Numbered from the stretch's first letter, positions 23,526 through 35,119 are shown. The stretch is DNA of 64,000 nucleotides from Acanthococcus lagerstroemiae (GCA_031841125.1 CM063108.1:48506122-48570121), one strand, 5' to 3'. Numbers and translations are program-made. The notes: generated from the letters alone by a model not told the origin.

Positions 23526-24896
23526 CTACCCACTGACTTCACTGTGATTACCTATGTATATTACCATTGATATGACTCGGGACCAAGCACGGCTTGGCGA
23601 TTGAATTCTTGGGATGCAAAACGTAAGGAGCCCAGTCAACAAATTAAAAAAGTTTTCAGTGTTTTGGATTGCGACAAAGAGGGCCCACTGTTGTATTTTC
23701 CGCTGTTGTCTCCTGTTGCCTCCCCCACTTGGATTCTCAGATGTTCCAGATGGTGGGGGCTCAGAAGACATGCTTCTACAAACATTCTCGGCCATGGTTG
23801 GTTTCCTGGTTTGGACGATTGGTTTCAGTTCCTCCCTGATCATGCGTCTCAGCATCCCCTGCATGGAGGATGCCTGGGATTCCTCTAGTCCAATTACTGT
23901 TACTGCCGCTGCTGCTACTTTTGCTGTTGGGGTGGTATCACGGCTGGCTAGCCTCTCCTTCCGGAGTTTCTCTACCTCAGTAGTGAGCCTTTGTATTTGC
24001 TGGCGCATCTCATCCTACATCTGGGCCAGTTTGCTTTTTTCGGCAGTCAGTCTTTCTTTCTGCCTCCGCTCCTCCTCCAGCTATTTTCGGAGTTCCTCTG
24101 CGTTGTCTGTCCGAGCAGGTTTCTGGAGCTCCTCTTTCAGCCGCTTTATTTCCTTCTGGGCCGTGTCCAGCTGATTCTTGTAGAGTCTGGCCTCCTCCCT
24201 GGCAGTAGTCAACAGGGGGTCACTTTTTTCGGGGCTATTCGTAGGGCTTGGGGTTTGGTTTTTTTTTATCCGGTTTCTATTCGTGTTTCTTTCATCCTCT
24301 GTAGTTTTTGCTGACTTTGGTATGCGAAGACCATTGTGGTTTTTTCAGTGAGCGTGGTCGCTAACTTCTTCTTCTTCATGAAGTTGTATAGACCTCCACT
24401 ACACGGCGATGTTAGAGGTGTGGTGAAAGGTGTCACGTTAGGTGTCGAGTTCGCCGAACTTGCTTGACATAGTTGACTGGCTCGAGTTGAGTTTAGCGGC
24501 AATTTCAGCTTGTCTTTCCATCTTTGCCCGCTCCTTCCTGACTCGGTTTTTCCTGCTGTTGTAGTCCTTCTCAGACTCGTCTGGCAATCATGCCAGCACG
24601 CCATAGTACTTTTGTCTTTCCTTGCTGGTTAGTACTCTGTTGGGTACTTTCGTGTTGGGTTTTTTCTGCATGTCTACCTCCTCTTAATCAGAGTAGTCTG
24701 CTGCTGCTGCTCCATCCAATGGAGTGATAATTTCTTCAACTGGGAGCTCCTGGTGTTCTTTCATGTCTTCCCCTTCATCTGACGTATGGATGTCCGATGT
24801 TAGTGCGTGGGCCGCAGGGCCCTGGTCGGTCGGAAGACCTGGAATGGCGTTTGCATCTCTGCACCCCCAACCAGGCCGTGCGTGCCCGAGATGCAA
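23526..24896 (-). pseudogene. LINE ORF1 (gag-like) remnant, R1/TRAS-type
   Basis: Across several minus-strand frames the protein reads in order: an acidic start (EDMKEHQELPVEEIITPLD), a basic stretch (KDYNSRKNRVRKERAKMERQ), then a long heptad-rich coiled coil (LYKNQLDTAQKEIKRLKEEL, EERRQKERLTAEKSKLAQM, IQRLTTEVEKLRKERL) and a proline-rich tail. This is how ORF1 of R1-clade non-LTR elements is built. Stops at the DELXK and QMXDEM positions and at least two frameshifts break it. No zinc knuckles are seen at the end. It may belong to the same family as the RT tail at 49056-50235, but the two do not overlap so this cannot be tested here. Confidence 0.5.
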
Positions 24897-24949
24897 CTCA
24901 ATCGCTATTAAATTTTACTAACGGGATGCAGTTCGACCATTTCCAATGT

Positions 24950-25012
24950 AGGAATATTGAGAGGTAAATCCTAATGTTGACCAGCACAGCCTATGAGAAA
25001 ATGAAATGTATC
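24950..25012 (+). repeat. Short direct repeat (partner 22501-22566)
   Basis: GGAATATTGAGAG ... GACCAGCACAGCCTATGAG ... AAATGTATCC corresponds block by block to 22501-22566. Confidence 0.6.
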
Positions 25013-26534
25013 CTACAATGCCATATCTTTCTTTTTTGGTAATGAATCTGTCAAATATGTTTTCAGTGTATTACTTATAACATGTACAATGTTGATATTG
25101 ACTTAATTGTCGATTGTAACAAGTTCTTCTGGGGATGGATCATGAAGGTTCCCAGGATTTGCCCATACTTGTTGGATCTTAAAGATAATTTGCTTTGATT
25201 TTTCCCTTTGGAGAGCCAGTAAAAATCTGCTTTTCTGCTCGATGAGAATCATGGGGTGATTTGGATATCTTCTGAGCTTTACTTGGCTGATTTTTCTCTC
25301 ACTCTTACAATGCTTTTCTACTCTTCAGCTCCTTTTGACAAGTCATCTGCGTCATTGGGATTAGTGGCACAGTCAATAAGAACAGCAAACATTGCAGAGC
25401 CGTCGATCGAGTATCAACGGCTCAGCTATGATTGAAGGTGTCATCGATGAGCTGCGCTCGGGGTCGAAGAACAAATTTCAATTTCAAGCTTCCATCTTCT
25501 AGTTTCATGCAGGACTCTCCCTCGCAGACAGGGTCACGAAAGGGAAATGATTTTCGCGACCAGTACGCGCCATTTGACGCCTATATCGCGAGCAGTCCAG
25601 CTCTTGTTGGGTCATCCAACTCGGGATGTGCTGTACTCTGTCTTGTGTGGACTCTGCACTGTTCAGCTATCCCAGCAACGACCTGTTATCGAATACAGTC
25701 GTCATCGATTAAGAAATAATTACTCGGGTCTCGTTCGCGACGTAAACAATGGACTCGCGCTTCGGCCGGCCGGATTACAACTCTAAAACATCCACATATT
25801 TTTCCAATTACGAATAATAAATAAGTTTCTTTTAGTACTTAATTATCCGATCGGCTTAAACACATTGTGCTGATAAACCGGTTTCTTTCTTCTTTCTTTT
25901 TCGTAATTCGTATATCTTCTCCTTTCCGCGTATATTTACGTTAGTTTATTACGATTTGCGACTTGCATGGATGGGCTACGAAGAGGGAAGAATGTGGCCT
26001 TTGTGCACGATACGCGGTTGGTTTATTAGCTCGCCGATTAAAATACTTTCTAGCTGGTTCGGCGACGAAAGAAATTTTAACAGTTTTCGCTCGAAATGAA
26101 ATTTATGTCGGTATCTATGGTAATTCGAGGATCGTTCGCGTTCCTATATTTTATGTAAGCAAAGGGTGCCTACAGCGCCGAACCTGGACACCGTCGTCGT
26201 GATTTTTTCCCTTTACTTTTTCTCTCCTAATTCTTGTATATATACGTCTTAATTTGCTGCTAGATTAACGAGTGCGAATTGTTTACGACTGTGAAAAGGG
26301 AATTTATACGAACGTGTATCGGAGATCTCTCACAATCAGCCAAATGAGGAATTAAATTATAGGTGGGATGTGTCGGCGCAGGAGCGAAACGGTGTGTGGC
26401 TGTGGCGGTGTGTGCGTTTCGTTGGTCCAGGTCCATGAATTGTGATCTCAACTACTGGCATAACTTCAAAAAATACACGTCATTGTTTCCATTGGTGTCA
26501 GATCAAATGTTGAAGGACTTTGCATACCCGTTAA
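25013..26534. other. Unassigned apart from one duplicated segment
   Basis: Contains the duplicate 25599-25760. The 25800-26300 part is CpG-retaining, AT-rich and repeat-poor, probably unique host sequence. Short frames (25963-26202, 26363-26671) have no recognised domain. Confidence 0.3.
25599..25760 (+). repeat. Diverged direct duplicate (partner 19986-20113)
   Basis: Contains the four shared blocks listed for 19986-20113, with a longer middle part. Similarity may begin about 150 bp earlier in both copies but is weak there. Confidence 0.6.
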
Positions 26535-26867
26535 ACTATGTCGACCGCAAATCGACCTTTCGTCACGATTTAGAATCAACTCGTTGGCTACGTCGACTTC
26601 GCGTCGAAATAGTTCCGGGGCTGTCGACTATAAATCGACCCAACTTGACTCCGTATCGACGTCGAAATTAGGTCGACATGAAATTCATAGCACTTCAAAT
26701 CTACGTCGAAACTGAGTCGATTCTGGGTATATGTCATTCCGTGCAATGTAAATCCACGGCGACATTGAGTCGAATTTGAGTCTCGACGTCGAAGTTCAGT
26801 CAATTGCTGGTAATTAGCTTTTTCGGAGACCGTGAATCAACGTGAATATGAAGTCGATTTTGTGTGA
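26535..26867. repeat. GTCGA/TCGAC-dense region
   Basis: GTCGAC, TCGACG and AGTCGA motifs occur at least fifteen times in about 330 bp, roughly every 20 bases (for example TACGTCGACTTCGCGTCGAA). Individual units cannot be aligned into one clean period. Similar in style to 15120-15480. It adjoins the left copy of the direct repeat flanking the RTE element. Confidence 0.5.
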
Positions 26868-27002
26868 AGGGGTTTCCCATCAGCGTCAAAATTCATTTGA
26901 ATGTGAGTCTACATATTTAGTCGTTGACCATCTGTCGACGTCGAACACACGATGCGGAAGAGTACTCATATACACTGCATTAGGTTAATTGTAAACGCAC
27001 AG
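26868..27002 (+). repeat. Direct repeat flanking RTE, left copy (135 bp)
   Basis: Begins AGGGGTTTCCCATCAGCGTC and ends GTAAACGCACAG. Essentially identical to 28864-29012, which has 14 extra bases after CACTGCA and a few substitutions (CTGTCGACGTCG versus CTATCGACGTTG). It abuts the tail of the RTE element at 27003. Confidence 0.9.
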
Positions 27003-28863
27003 TTTTATTTATTTTTATATTTTATTTATTTAAAACTCACATACTCGGTCGGGCAACGGAAACTACTTAATTCTTAGATATTTACATACATTTAACTAAT
27101 TAGGTAAGTGGAGTTTCTCGTGCACCTCACCACCCAGTGACACATTGCTGTGTATGAGCTTCGATCAAGTCAATCCATGTTTTCCGATTTTTAGCTTTTT
27201 GAGACTAGTTTGGCCCAGCCACTGCGACTACCCCGTCAGCCAATCTCAGTGGGGGTCTGCCTACTTTGCGTTTGCCTCTTCTAGGATACCAGAATGTGGA
27301 GATCTTGCTCCATTTAGCCTCGGGTTGCCTTGCCACATGCCCTGCATATTTAAGTTTTAATTTGTGTATTTTTTTAACTACACTTTTTGCACCTGTTTTG
27401 GAGAAGATATCTGAAATATTGACTTTGTCTTTAAGTCTAACATCTAAAATATTCCTTAACATTGCATGTTGCGTAATTCCTATTTTTTGTATTTGCTTTT
27501 TGTGCACGCCCAAGTTTGCGCCCCGTAAGTTAGGACCGGATAAACAGTACTCTCCAAGATTCTGATTCTAGATTTAAGATTGAAATTGCCTTTGAGGATG
27601 GCTTTTTGGGTCCAGAAGGCTCTCCAAGCCTTAGCTTTCCTAACTTTAATTTCATTTTTTGTTCGATTTTCAATTGTCATATTCTGGCCTAAATATGTGT
27701 ATTCTTCCATTATTTGGATGGTATTGTTGTCAATTTTGATTTCCCCGAATTGATTGATATTTGTCACGATTTTAGTTTCCTCAACATTTATCGAAAGACC
27801 CCACTTTTTACTTTCTCTCGCTAAGTTAGTTGCCATATCGTTATTTTTGCCTATCAGCACTATGTCATCAGCAAAGCGCAGATTGTTCAAGTATTTAATT
27901 TTTCCAAAAAAATGGTCTCTCCCCATGTTGATACCCATCCCTTCCCAGTCAAATTTTCTGAAGATTTCTTCTAGCACTGCATTAAATATGTTGGGTGATA
28001 ACGGGTCGCCCTGTTTGACACCTCTCATGATTTTGAATTTTTCTGAGTTGCCCTCCAATCCAATTATTGCTTCTGATTTGGAAGACAACTCTCTTAAAAT
28101 TCGAATGATACCTAAGGGAACCCCTTGGTTTCTTAACGCTAACCAAATTTTCTTGTGAAATAGTGAATCAAACGCTTTATTAAAATCCACAAACATGACT
28201 GCTATTTTTAGTTGGAATTCCCTAGCTTTTTCAAAAATTCGACTTAGTGTGTGAATATGGGCAACGGTGCTGCAATTTTTTCTAAAACCAGCTTGTTCGG
28301 CGGGTTGCTGTGAATCCAAAGTCTGATAGATTTTCTTTTTGAGAATTTTCATAAAAAGTTTGCAAACATTTGACGAGAAGCTTATGGGCCGATAATTGTT
28401 AATATCTGACCTGTCGCCTTTTTTTGTGAAGGAGTATAATTTCAGAGAGATGCCGTTGTTCCGGCACGAGACCTAGCGAGAGAATGCAGTTGAATATTGC
28501 CGTCAGAGGAGTAATGAGAGCTCGTTTAAATGTTTTGAGTGTTGAATTTTCTAATTCATCCGGCCCTGGCGCACAATTGGATTTTAAGGAGGCTATTGCC
28601 TCGTCAACATCCTTCTCGTGTATTCTTGGGCTGTCGGTTGAGTCGTCGCAGTGTCCGGCCTCACTTTTCTCCTCGTTAGCTCTGTCATCATCGTACAATT
28701 TTGTATAAAATTTTGTTGCTGTGCTAGCAATTGTATTTCTATCATAGACTAGTTCACCTCTCTCATTTCTGACTTTGGGTAGAAGCCACTTGCCTTTGGA
28801 TAGTGCCTTCCTAGTCTGTCTAGTTGACCAGGTCGATTCTATAATTTCTTTGATTAATTCTTG
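27003..28863 (-). mobile_element. 5'-truncated RTE-type LINE insertion
   Basis: A minus-strand element lies exactly between the direct repeats 26868-27002 and 28864-29012. Its 3' end, at the low coordinate, is an A-rich tail of AAATA-like units (27003-27036), typical of RTE elements, which end in short simple repeats rather than pure poly-A. The 5' end stops within the region before the RT palm, so the apurinic endonuclease is missing: an ordinary 5'-truncated copy. The flanking repeats look like an unusually long target duplication. Confidence 0.85.
27130..28860 (-). pseudogene. RTE-clade reverse transcriptase, truncated and broken
   Basis: In order from 28860 on the minus strand: KALSKGKWLLPKVRNERGE, SNCAPGPDELEN, NNYRPISFSSNVCKLF, FVDFNKAFDS, MRGVKQGDPLSPNIFN, and the catalytic FADD box (NLRFADDIVLIG, about 27852-27890). 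Then follow the thumb (KIDNNTIQIMEEYTYLGQN) and the RTE carboxy end (KYAGHVARQ, GRPPLRLADG, NRKTWIDLIEAHTQQ). Breaks: a one-base frameshift in a 7-base homopolymer near 28425 (HKK/GDRSDINN), another near 27500, and a stop at about 27205. Catalytic Asp residues are intact. The amino-terminal endonuclease is absent through 5' truncation. Confidence 0.92.
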
Positions 28864-29012
28864 AGGGGTTTCCCATCAGCGTCAAAATTCATTTGAATGT
28901 GAGTCTACATATTTAGTCGTTGACCATCTATCGACGTTGAACACACTATGCGGAAGAGTACTCATATACACTGCAAACAAACATTCGAATTAGGTTAATT
29001 GTAAACGCACAG
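28864..29012 (+). repeat. Direct repeat flanking RTE, right copy (149 bp)
   Basis: Partner of 26868-27002. It carries AACAAACATTCGA-like extra bases (14 nt) absent from the left copy and adjoins the truncated 5' end of the RTE insertion. Confidence 0.9.
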
Positions 29013-29588
29013 GGTGATGTTTTATTCCACTTAGATAATTATAGGACAGGGCCTCAACTCAGATGCAAATTGCAGGGGCAGAATTTAGTATAAAACACGA
29101 AAAGAAAAACAAAATAACCGCTCGATGGTACATGGACCCGATGGCAAAAGTAAAAATAAGACTGATCCCATAATGATAAACGATTTACTCTCTAATTTTC
29201 GGTTCCAGTTGAACCATCGAGTGGGTTGATCGTCTCATGATCGCTATCGCCGTCATTCTGGTCGCCGTCACTGTTCTTGCCGTCACCGTTCTGATCATCT
29301 GTATTCTGTCTCCAGGATACAGATCACTTTTCTGTTTTTCCAATCGAGTTGCAGTACTATTTTTCCATAAAATAACAAAGACGCAGCAATATTAGGCATT
29401 TACACCGACGTCGTACTTATTTGTACGTAGAACGAGAACTGAAAGTACCACTCGGTAACAAAAAACCAAAAACACGCACCTTTGAGACGTACTACATAGG
29501 CTTTGATTTTTTTTTAAATGTGAAAAAAATTAAAGTTCTCAATTGTAATTTAAGATACCATTTGTTCTCCTCATATTTTCACCCACAT
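29013..29588. other. Unassigned spacer
   Basis: Contains imperfect GTCGCCGTCA/CCGTCACCGTTCTG repetition near 29245-29300. No coding sequence recognised. Confidence 0.35.
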
Positions 29589-30257
29589 TGGTAGTGGAGT
29601 CTGCGAGAAGGCGATGATGTAACAGTATTACGAGTATGATGGGCATATTTCTTTTTTGCGAGCATGGCTTTGCCGAAAGGAGTGCTATTCTTCTGTCTGT
29701 GGTTAAATACAAATGAATTCATTGTAAGTATTATGTTTCGATCGTGCATTTTTATGTTTGCATTATCGAGCATTACCTGCTCTGTAACTCTTTTTATGAA
29801 ATCGTTCCAGATTCGAAATACTCCAACGTCTAGCGGTTGGACATAAGGTGTGGATCCGGCTGGTAAGGCTTCAACGCGTATTCTCTTTCCAGGAAGGACA
29901 AAGATATTCGGGTCTTTTTGCCCGTTCCATGCGTCGATTATTAAGCACGTTTTTTGGTCCAGTACTGTCGGATACCACCTTCTCGACGAATTCTCTCATT
30001 TTTTTCTTGTCCATCTTCCCAGATTGCGTAGCAGAAACAACAGTGTCAGCGGTTGTACACGCATGGTTTCTCGAATACGGGGACCGAATTCGCCGGTTGG
30101 CTCTTGTAATCAACAAAGAATTGTAATAAACCGCATAAAATAAGGTGTGGGTGTTTTTGTCATCAAGTGAGATGACTCTGACGTCACTAGCAAATGCCTC
30201 ATACCTCAGTGAGTCACAGGATATGATGACTAACCTTGTAACTCTTTTGGAGCACAT
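29589..30257 (-). pseudogene. DDE transposase fragment, copy A
   Basis: Minus-strand pieces in order: TVVSATQSGKMDKKKMREFV, then in another frame LIIDAWNGQKDPNIFVLPGK, then LPAGSTPYVQPLDVGVFRIW. The D-x-W-x-G-x-K...LPxxxTPxxQPLDVGVF pattern is the second-aspartate region of Tc1/mariner-superfamily (pogo/jerky-like) DDE transposases. It ends RQKNSTPFGKAMLAKKKY before a stop. At least two frameshifts break it, and the amino-terminal helix-turn-helix and first aspartate region are not recognised. It is nearly identical to copy B at 31402-31990, about 1.8 kb away in the same orientation. This copy keeps the QPLDVGVF motif; copy B has a frameshift exactly there. Confidence 0.75.
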
Positions 30258-31401
30258 GCATATAATTCCTTTTTCGGGTTTTTGTTTTATACAACCTCTG
30301 CTTCAGGCGTTCCCCCACCCACCGCTCAATATTTTTGAGGGCCGGGGCGGAAGGATTGGCGCTCTGAAGTAACGTAGTCTTTGAAAAATTTTTGTGACAA
30401 CGTTTAGAACATAATAAGTCAGTATAGGTCTAATAGCGAGAGCACCTGTTTGATTAAATATGACTCGCCTTTGATTATTGACAGAATGAAAGAATTCCTC
30501 AGCTCGATCGTCTGGATTGCGCCTTCTTGACTTGTAGGGTGGAGAATCAAGCAGAGCATGCACGCTACCTTTCCTGCCAACATATTTTTTATAAGGTCGT
30601 GCACGGTGTTTCTTACAGTATCTTCCGGAATCATTCTAAGGTACTCCTTCTGTATGAATATTAATATATGATTCCAGTTCAACGTATAAAATAAACATAA
30701 TAAATGAAATTAAGGAATTAATGCGCAAAAAAGTGTGGCAGTACTATCCATTTACTTACATTATCACGTCAGAAGTACTCCTCATCGCACATTTTTCTTT
30801 TTTTAAGTTCATAATATACTTTGAATGTGCGAATTGGCAGCATTGAAGCTTTGAAGGTTCCAGATAAAGTTGTAATTTCGCTTCCCCTTGCCACGATTCG
30901 GCCAACAATGGTTAGAATTTCACTTAATTTTTCATGTATCGACAATGACGAATTGGTAGTTTGATATTCAGTACTCACTGTTGATGGAACAGATGCTGGC
31001 TGATAATCTACATAAATGTCCAGGCGAAAGAAGTTAGCTTCCTGCTCCTGCATTTGTGACTGTCTCTACGGAAATGCTCCATAACATGCAAAACGGAATT
31101 TTTCAAAACAGAAAGAAAGTTTGATAACAGATATACTTGAATTATTTTAGCCGCTCTCCTCGGCAGCTACTATGACCAGAAAATGAAAAAATATTTTTTT
31201 CGTATTTTTATGTGAAAGAGGACAAATATACCACTTACTAAAAAATGATTTTTGTATGTTAAGGAGTTTTTTCGTGGAGAAAGTTACATTTATTCTAGTG
31301 ACTGATAAGAACAGTATCGTTACTAAGGGAATTTACTCCTTCCCCGAACTCTTTTAAAGAAATCACGATTATTATCGGAAGAATTTCCTATGTCTATGGT
31401 T
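30258..31401. other. Spacer between the two DDE copies
   Basis: Minus frames at 30419-30682 and 30769-31053 (VDYQPASVPSTVSTEYQTTN...) may be parts of the same element's protein or of a neighbour; no motif identifies them. The second copy does not continue with this sequence. Confidence 0.35.
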
Positions 31402-31990
31402 CCATGGTAGTGGAGTCTGCGAGAAGGCGATGGTGTAACAGTATTACGAGTATGATGGGCATATTTATTTTTTGCGAGCATGGCTTTGCCGAAAGGAGTG
31501 CTATTCTTCTGTCTATGGTTAAATACCAATGAATTCATTGTAAGTATTATGTTTCGATCGTGCATTTTTATGTTTGCATTATCGAGCATTACCTGCTCTG
31601 TAACTCTTTTTACGAAATCTTTCCACATTCGAAATACTCCAACGTCTTAGCGGTTGGACATAAGGTGTGGATCCGGCTGGTAAGGTTTCAACGCGTATTG
31701 TCTTTTCAGGAAGAGCAAAGATATTCGGGTCTTTTTGCCCGTTCCATGCGTTGATTATTAAGCACGCTTTTGGTCCAGTTCTGTCGGACACCACCTTCTC
31801 GACGAATTCTCTCATTTTTTTCTTGTCCATCTTCCCAGATTGCGTAGCAGAAACAACAGTGTCGGCGGGTACACGCATGGTTTCTCGAATACGGGGACCG
31901 AATTCGCGGGTCGGCTCTTGTAAACAAATATACAGTTTTGGCATGAACTCGCCCATCGTAAGTGCTGGAAGAATCGTGTATGTGTGAGTC
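31402..31990 (-). pseudogene. DDE transposase fragment, copy B
   Basis: Starts further upstream in the protein than copy A: LTMGEFMPKLYICLQEPTRE, FGPRIRETM, TVVSATQSGKMDKKKMREF, then LIINAWNGQKDPNIFALP and LPAGSTPYVQPL before a one-base shift (the next frame gives WKDFVKRVTEQVMLDNANIK). The expected Asp of the copy-A D-A-W reads Asn here (INAW), so the catalytic residue is probably lost. Similarity to copy A starts abruptly at TGGTAGTGGAGTCTGCG (29589 and 31402) and ends near 30105/31922. That fits two insertions of one truncated subfamily or a local duplication. Confidence 0.75.
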
Positions 31991-32573
31991 AGAGAATTAA
32001 GGCTTTGAGTTAGTACTTCCGTACTCTTCTATCCTTGGAACGAAAGTGTATGAGCGGAATGTTGTTCGTAAGCGATGCCCCATTGATCCGCATTGAAAAT
32101 TTCTTATAGTTCTCAGAAAACACGTCTATCATTTTCTGCAAATGTTCTTATCGGTTGCTTTTGGGCTACAAGAACATGACGCAGGATCACCCAGGTTAAA
32201 AATACAGTTTGAGATTACAATAAAATGAAATTTACGCCTACAATGCATGAATTTTAGTTTTTCGATCAAAAAATTCATACGTATCTATTTCAAGCCGCTG
32301 AATACGAGAAAAATACTCAAAAAATTCCTCGGCTCATATTTCACCTTTATCCATCATTTTAAGTGTAGTGTACCATATGGTTCAGTTATGCAATAAGGGA
32401 GTAGAAAATCTGAAAATTTTGTATATTTTGTACAAATGTGAATAAGTAAAAAACGAAATTATAAATCTAAAAATAAATGTAAAAAGACAGTACAAGAAGT
32501 AAAACTAGGCATTTGCCTTCGTGTGGTACGCAACGAAACAGTTTTTTTTTCAGAAGTTAGGCATAAGGCCACT
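31991..32573. other. Unassigned spacer
   Basis: AT-rich sequence between the DDE copy and the piggyBac fragment. It may contain the piggyBac 3' non-coding end, but no TTAA-flanked terminus could be fixed. Confidence 0.3.
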
Positions 32574-33207
32574 TTATATTTTCGAACAGTAAACTCGCTT
32601 TCGACAGCGAACTTTCTGTTTTACACAGTTCTCGAATTTACAAATTCGTTTCGGACCATGTTCTGGCCAGTGTTCTGTCGAATTGTATCTGACATCACGC
32701 GAGACAACAGGTGGTTGCATGGGCAGTTTCCTCTTCGCTGGCGGTTCCACGTTATTGCTCGGACGACCAACTCTTTTTGCAGGAGTTTGCTTTCCAATTT
32801 TACACAACGTTGTGCCCAAATCAATACGAAAATCGACCATCGTCTTGTTATCTCCCAGAACTTTATTGTATTCGAAGCGAAAGTCTGCGACTGCAAAGAC
32901 GCATATACCACTTTCGAGTTCGCATTATAATTCTCACTTTGGCTATGTCGGCATCAAGCAAATCAACGCCTCCCATGTGACGATTATACTGACAGATGAC
33001 TTGAGGAACGTGGACTGTATCGTGGTTCTTCGTCGAACGATTGTAACGTTGCGCAGTATCTTGCGGTTCTTTACCTACAAATGTACTCAACAAGACAACA
33101 TGTTTGTTGTCTTTCCATTTCGTACAAATGAATGGACATGACCTGTAGCTTGTGATTACTCGGACATCGTTCCTAGTTCTTCTTTTCCCCTGCAGGCAAT
33201 GCCCCAA
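32574..33207 (-). pseudogene. piggyBac-type transposase, C-terminal part
   Basis: The minus frame 33207-32863 contains KWKDNKHVVLLSTFVG and VPQVICQYNRHMGGVDLLD, diagnostic piggyBac blocks (W-x-D-x-K-x-V-x-x-L-S-T and Y-N-x-x-M-G-G-V-D-x-x-D), followed by RTRKWYMRL. After a one-base frameshift near 32860 the second frame gives KRVGRPSNN, VRYNSTEHWPEHG and a Cys-rich tail (CKFENCVKQKVRCRK) equivalent to the cross-brace zinc finger that binds the element ends. The amino-terminal two thirds, including the first catalytic aspartates, are absent. No terminal repeats or TTAA sites identified. Confidence 0.88.
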
Positions 33208-34508
33208 GGGCCATTAAGTAATTAATCTAACAATCTTAAGCCCAATCATAATTCCATACTGGGTCCCCAGGCACCATTACTCTGAAGTTTCTGACTTGGC
33301 GCCCGAAGAACACTCTAAAAATGAAAACAAAACTTGTATGCGATTAACAAACTAAAAATATGTCTGCTGCCGCTCTTGCAATTCAGGGAGGTGACTGATC
33401 TCTCTCTCTCTCTCTCTCCTCCCTCCCTCCCTCCCTCCCTCCCTGCCCACTAGTGAGCCTACTCTCATGAAAGTAATCTTTGAAGGGGGGCTATATCCGG
33501 GGAGCTTATAACCGATCCAGTTAATGGATAGACTCGGGACGAGATGATGTGGAACATCCGGATAAATATGTGAGCGGCGGACACCTCATTTATATAGGAT
33601 TTGGATTGAGGTGTAAGTGATACCAACCTTCGGCTAATCGCACGAATTACTGGGCGGAGTGCCGATGGAGGCGAGCTTTAAGTCACGGTTGTCGCCGGCT
33701 GACGTACAACTCGTACCAATTTTCGACAAACCACAAGAGTTTTGGTTTGAAGTTATGAATTTCCAGGTGAACGGCTCGAGTCGTGTTTTTTGGAAAAAGT
33801 AGAATTGTGGCGCGTTATCGGAAAGAAATACCGTCGGCGGAACGTGTCTGGTAGCTATTCGGCCGTAAGCGAAAGCGATGGTTTGAGTTGTTGAATCTTC
33901 TGGTACTTCTAGAGCTTACAGGTAGCAGTGAGCTGGAAGTCCAAAAGGTTTTCAAAACGAGTATCGAAGTGCGAGCACTGATGAATTTTTACAAGCATGA
34001 ATTTTGAGAAGAGATACTAGGGCTGACATGGTATGGGACTCCGAAATCGAATGCTAAGAAAATCGTAAGAGGAAGAGACTCGACATGGACTGCAGCGTCC
34101 TTAAAAACGCTTCATTCCACGAAAAATTGTTAAGTAAATTTTCAGAATCGGTAAAATTTAGGTCGTCTCGTCTCGATCCAACATGGCAGAGAACCGTAAA
34201 GAAAGAGGGAGAAACAGAAAAAAACGAGAAACACGTAAACAAACCCCCCCCCCCCCCCAAAAAAAAAAAAACAGCGACCAATTTTGTTTTGTTTTTCTGT
34301 GTTCCAGGTAAGTTGAATTCTGGAATTGTGATATTTACTCCATACGAAGACGGTGAACGTGAGTAATTTCGTGAATGCCTATAACGTAATTTTCAGCTCG
34401 TAGTCGTCGTACACAATTCGTAACTCTAATTCAGCTGGCTTAGCATTGAACAAGATGTTAATGTATTATTATCAGTATAGGGCACTATCTCTAACAAGCT
34501 TCATAATA
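33208..34508. other. Unassigned, with a CT-rich microsatellite
   Basis: A (CT)n(CCCT)n tract occupies about 33399-33444. The remainder to 34508 has no recognised gene. A poly-C/poly-A run lies at 34244-34271. Confidence 0.4.
33399..33444. repeat. (CT)n-(CCCT)n microsatellite
   Basis: About nine CT units followed by about seven CCCT units. Simple sequence, likely length-variable. Confidence 0.9.
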
Positions 34509-35119
34509 CGTGACGCGCCATGAGAAACCATACCTTCGGGTGAAGAAGGTCGAAAATGAAATTTTGTTTGATTCTAATAGAGAAAAGTATAGAGAATCCA
34601 ATGCCGCAACCCGCAGCTCAATCGGAGCAAAATTCTCAGAGATATGCCATTTTGAAGTTGGAAACTACTAAAAAGTACTTTTCGAGAAAAACAGCTTTAA
34701 AGTTTTTCGTTCGGACATTGCTTAAATTACCAAGTTCTCCGAAAGTATTATGATTGAAAATTAGCCCCCTCTCCCCCCCCCCCGAGTAAAATTTTATGAG
34801 GAATTCAATGGTGTAGAAACTGACAAATGTATGCAAATAAAGTTTATTATTAAAAAAATGTATGTAAATGACGTTGATTATAAGAAAAATCTATCATACA
34901 AAAATTTCAAAAAAAATTTTTTTTACAAAAATTATAAAAATCAAACAAATAAACAACGAAACAAGCGAGTATGGGTGCCTAAAATGTTCTTCAGATACTC
35001 TAGAACACATTTCCGGGAAAAAGTCATTTTTGATCAAAACCAAATTTTCAACGTGTTTTGGCGTTTTTCTTGAAAACAACTTTTTCACCCGAAGGTATGG
35101 TTTCTCATGGCGCGTCACA
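34509..35119. mobile_element. MITE with 36-bp terminal inverted repeats
   Basis: Left arm 34509-34544 (CGTGACGCGCCATGAGAAAC...) and right arm 35084-35119 are inverted copies differing at the outermost base only. A TA stands on each side (34507-34508 and 35120-35121), suggesting a Tc1/mariner-type insertion. The CATAAT/ATTATG just outside is an inverted rather than direct match and may extend the arms. The 611-bp element encodes nothing recognised. Confidence 0.85.

Noticed and set aside
24684..24921. Overlapping plus-strand frames at the LINE ORF1 region
   Set aside because: They are antisense to a coiled-coil ORF1 whose motif order is consistent only on the minus strand.
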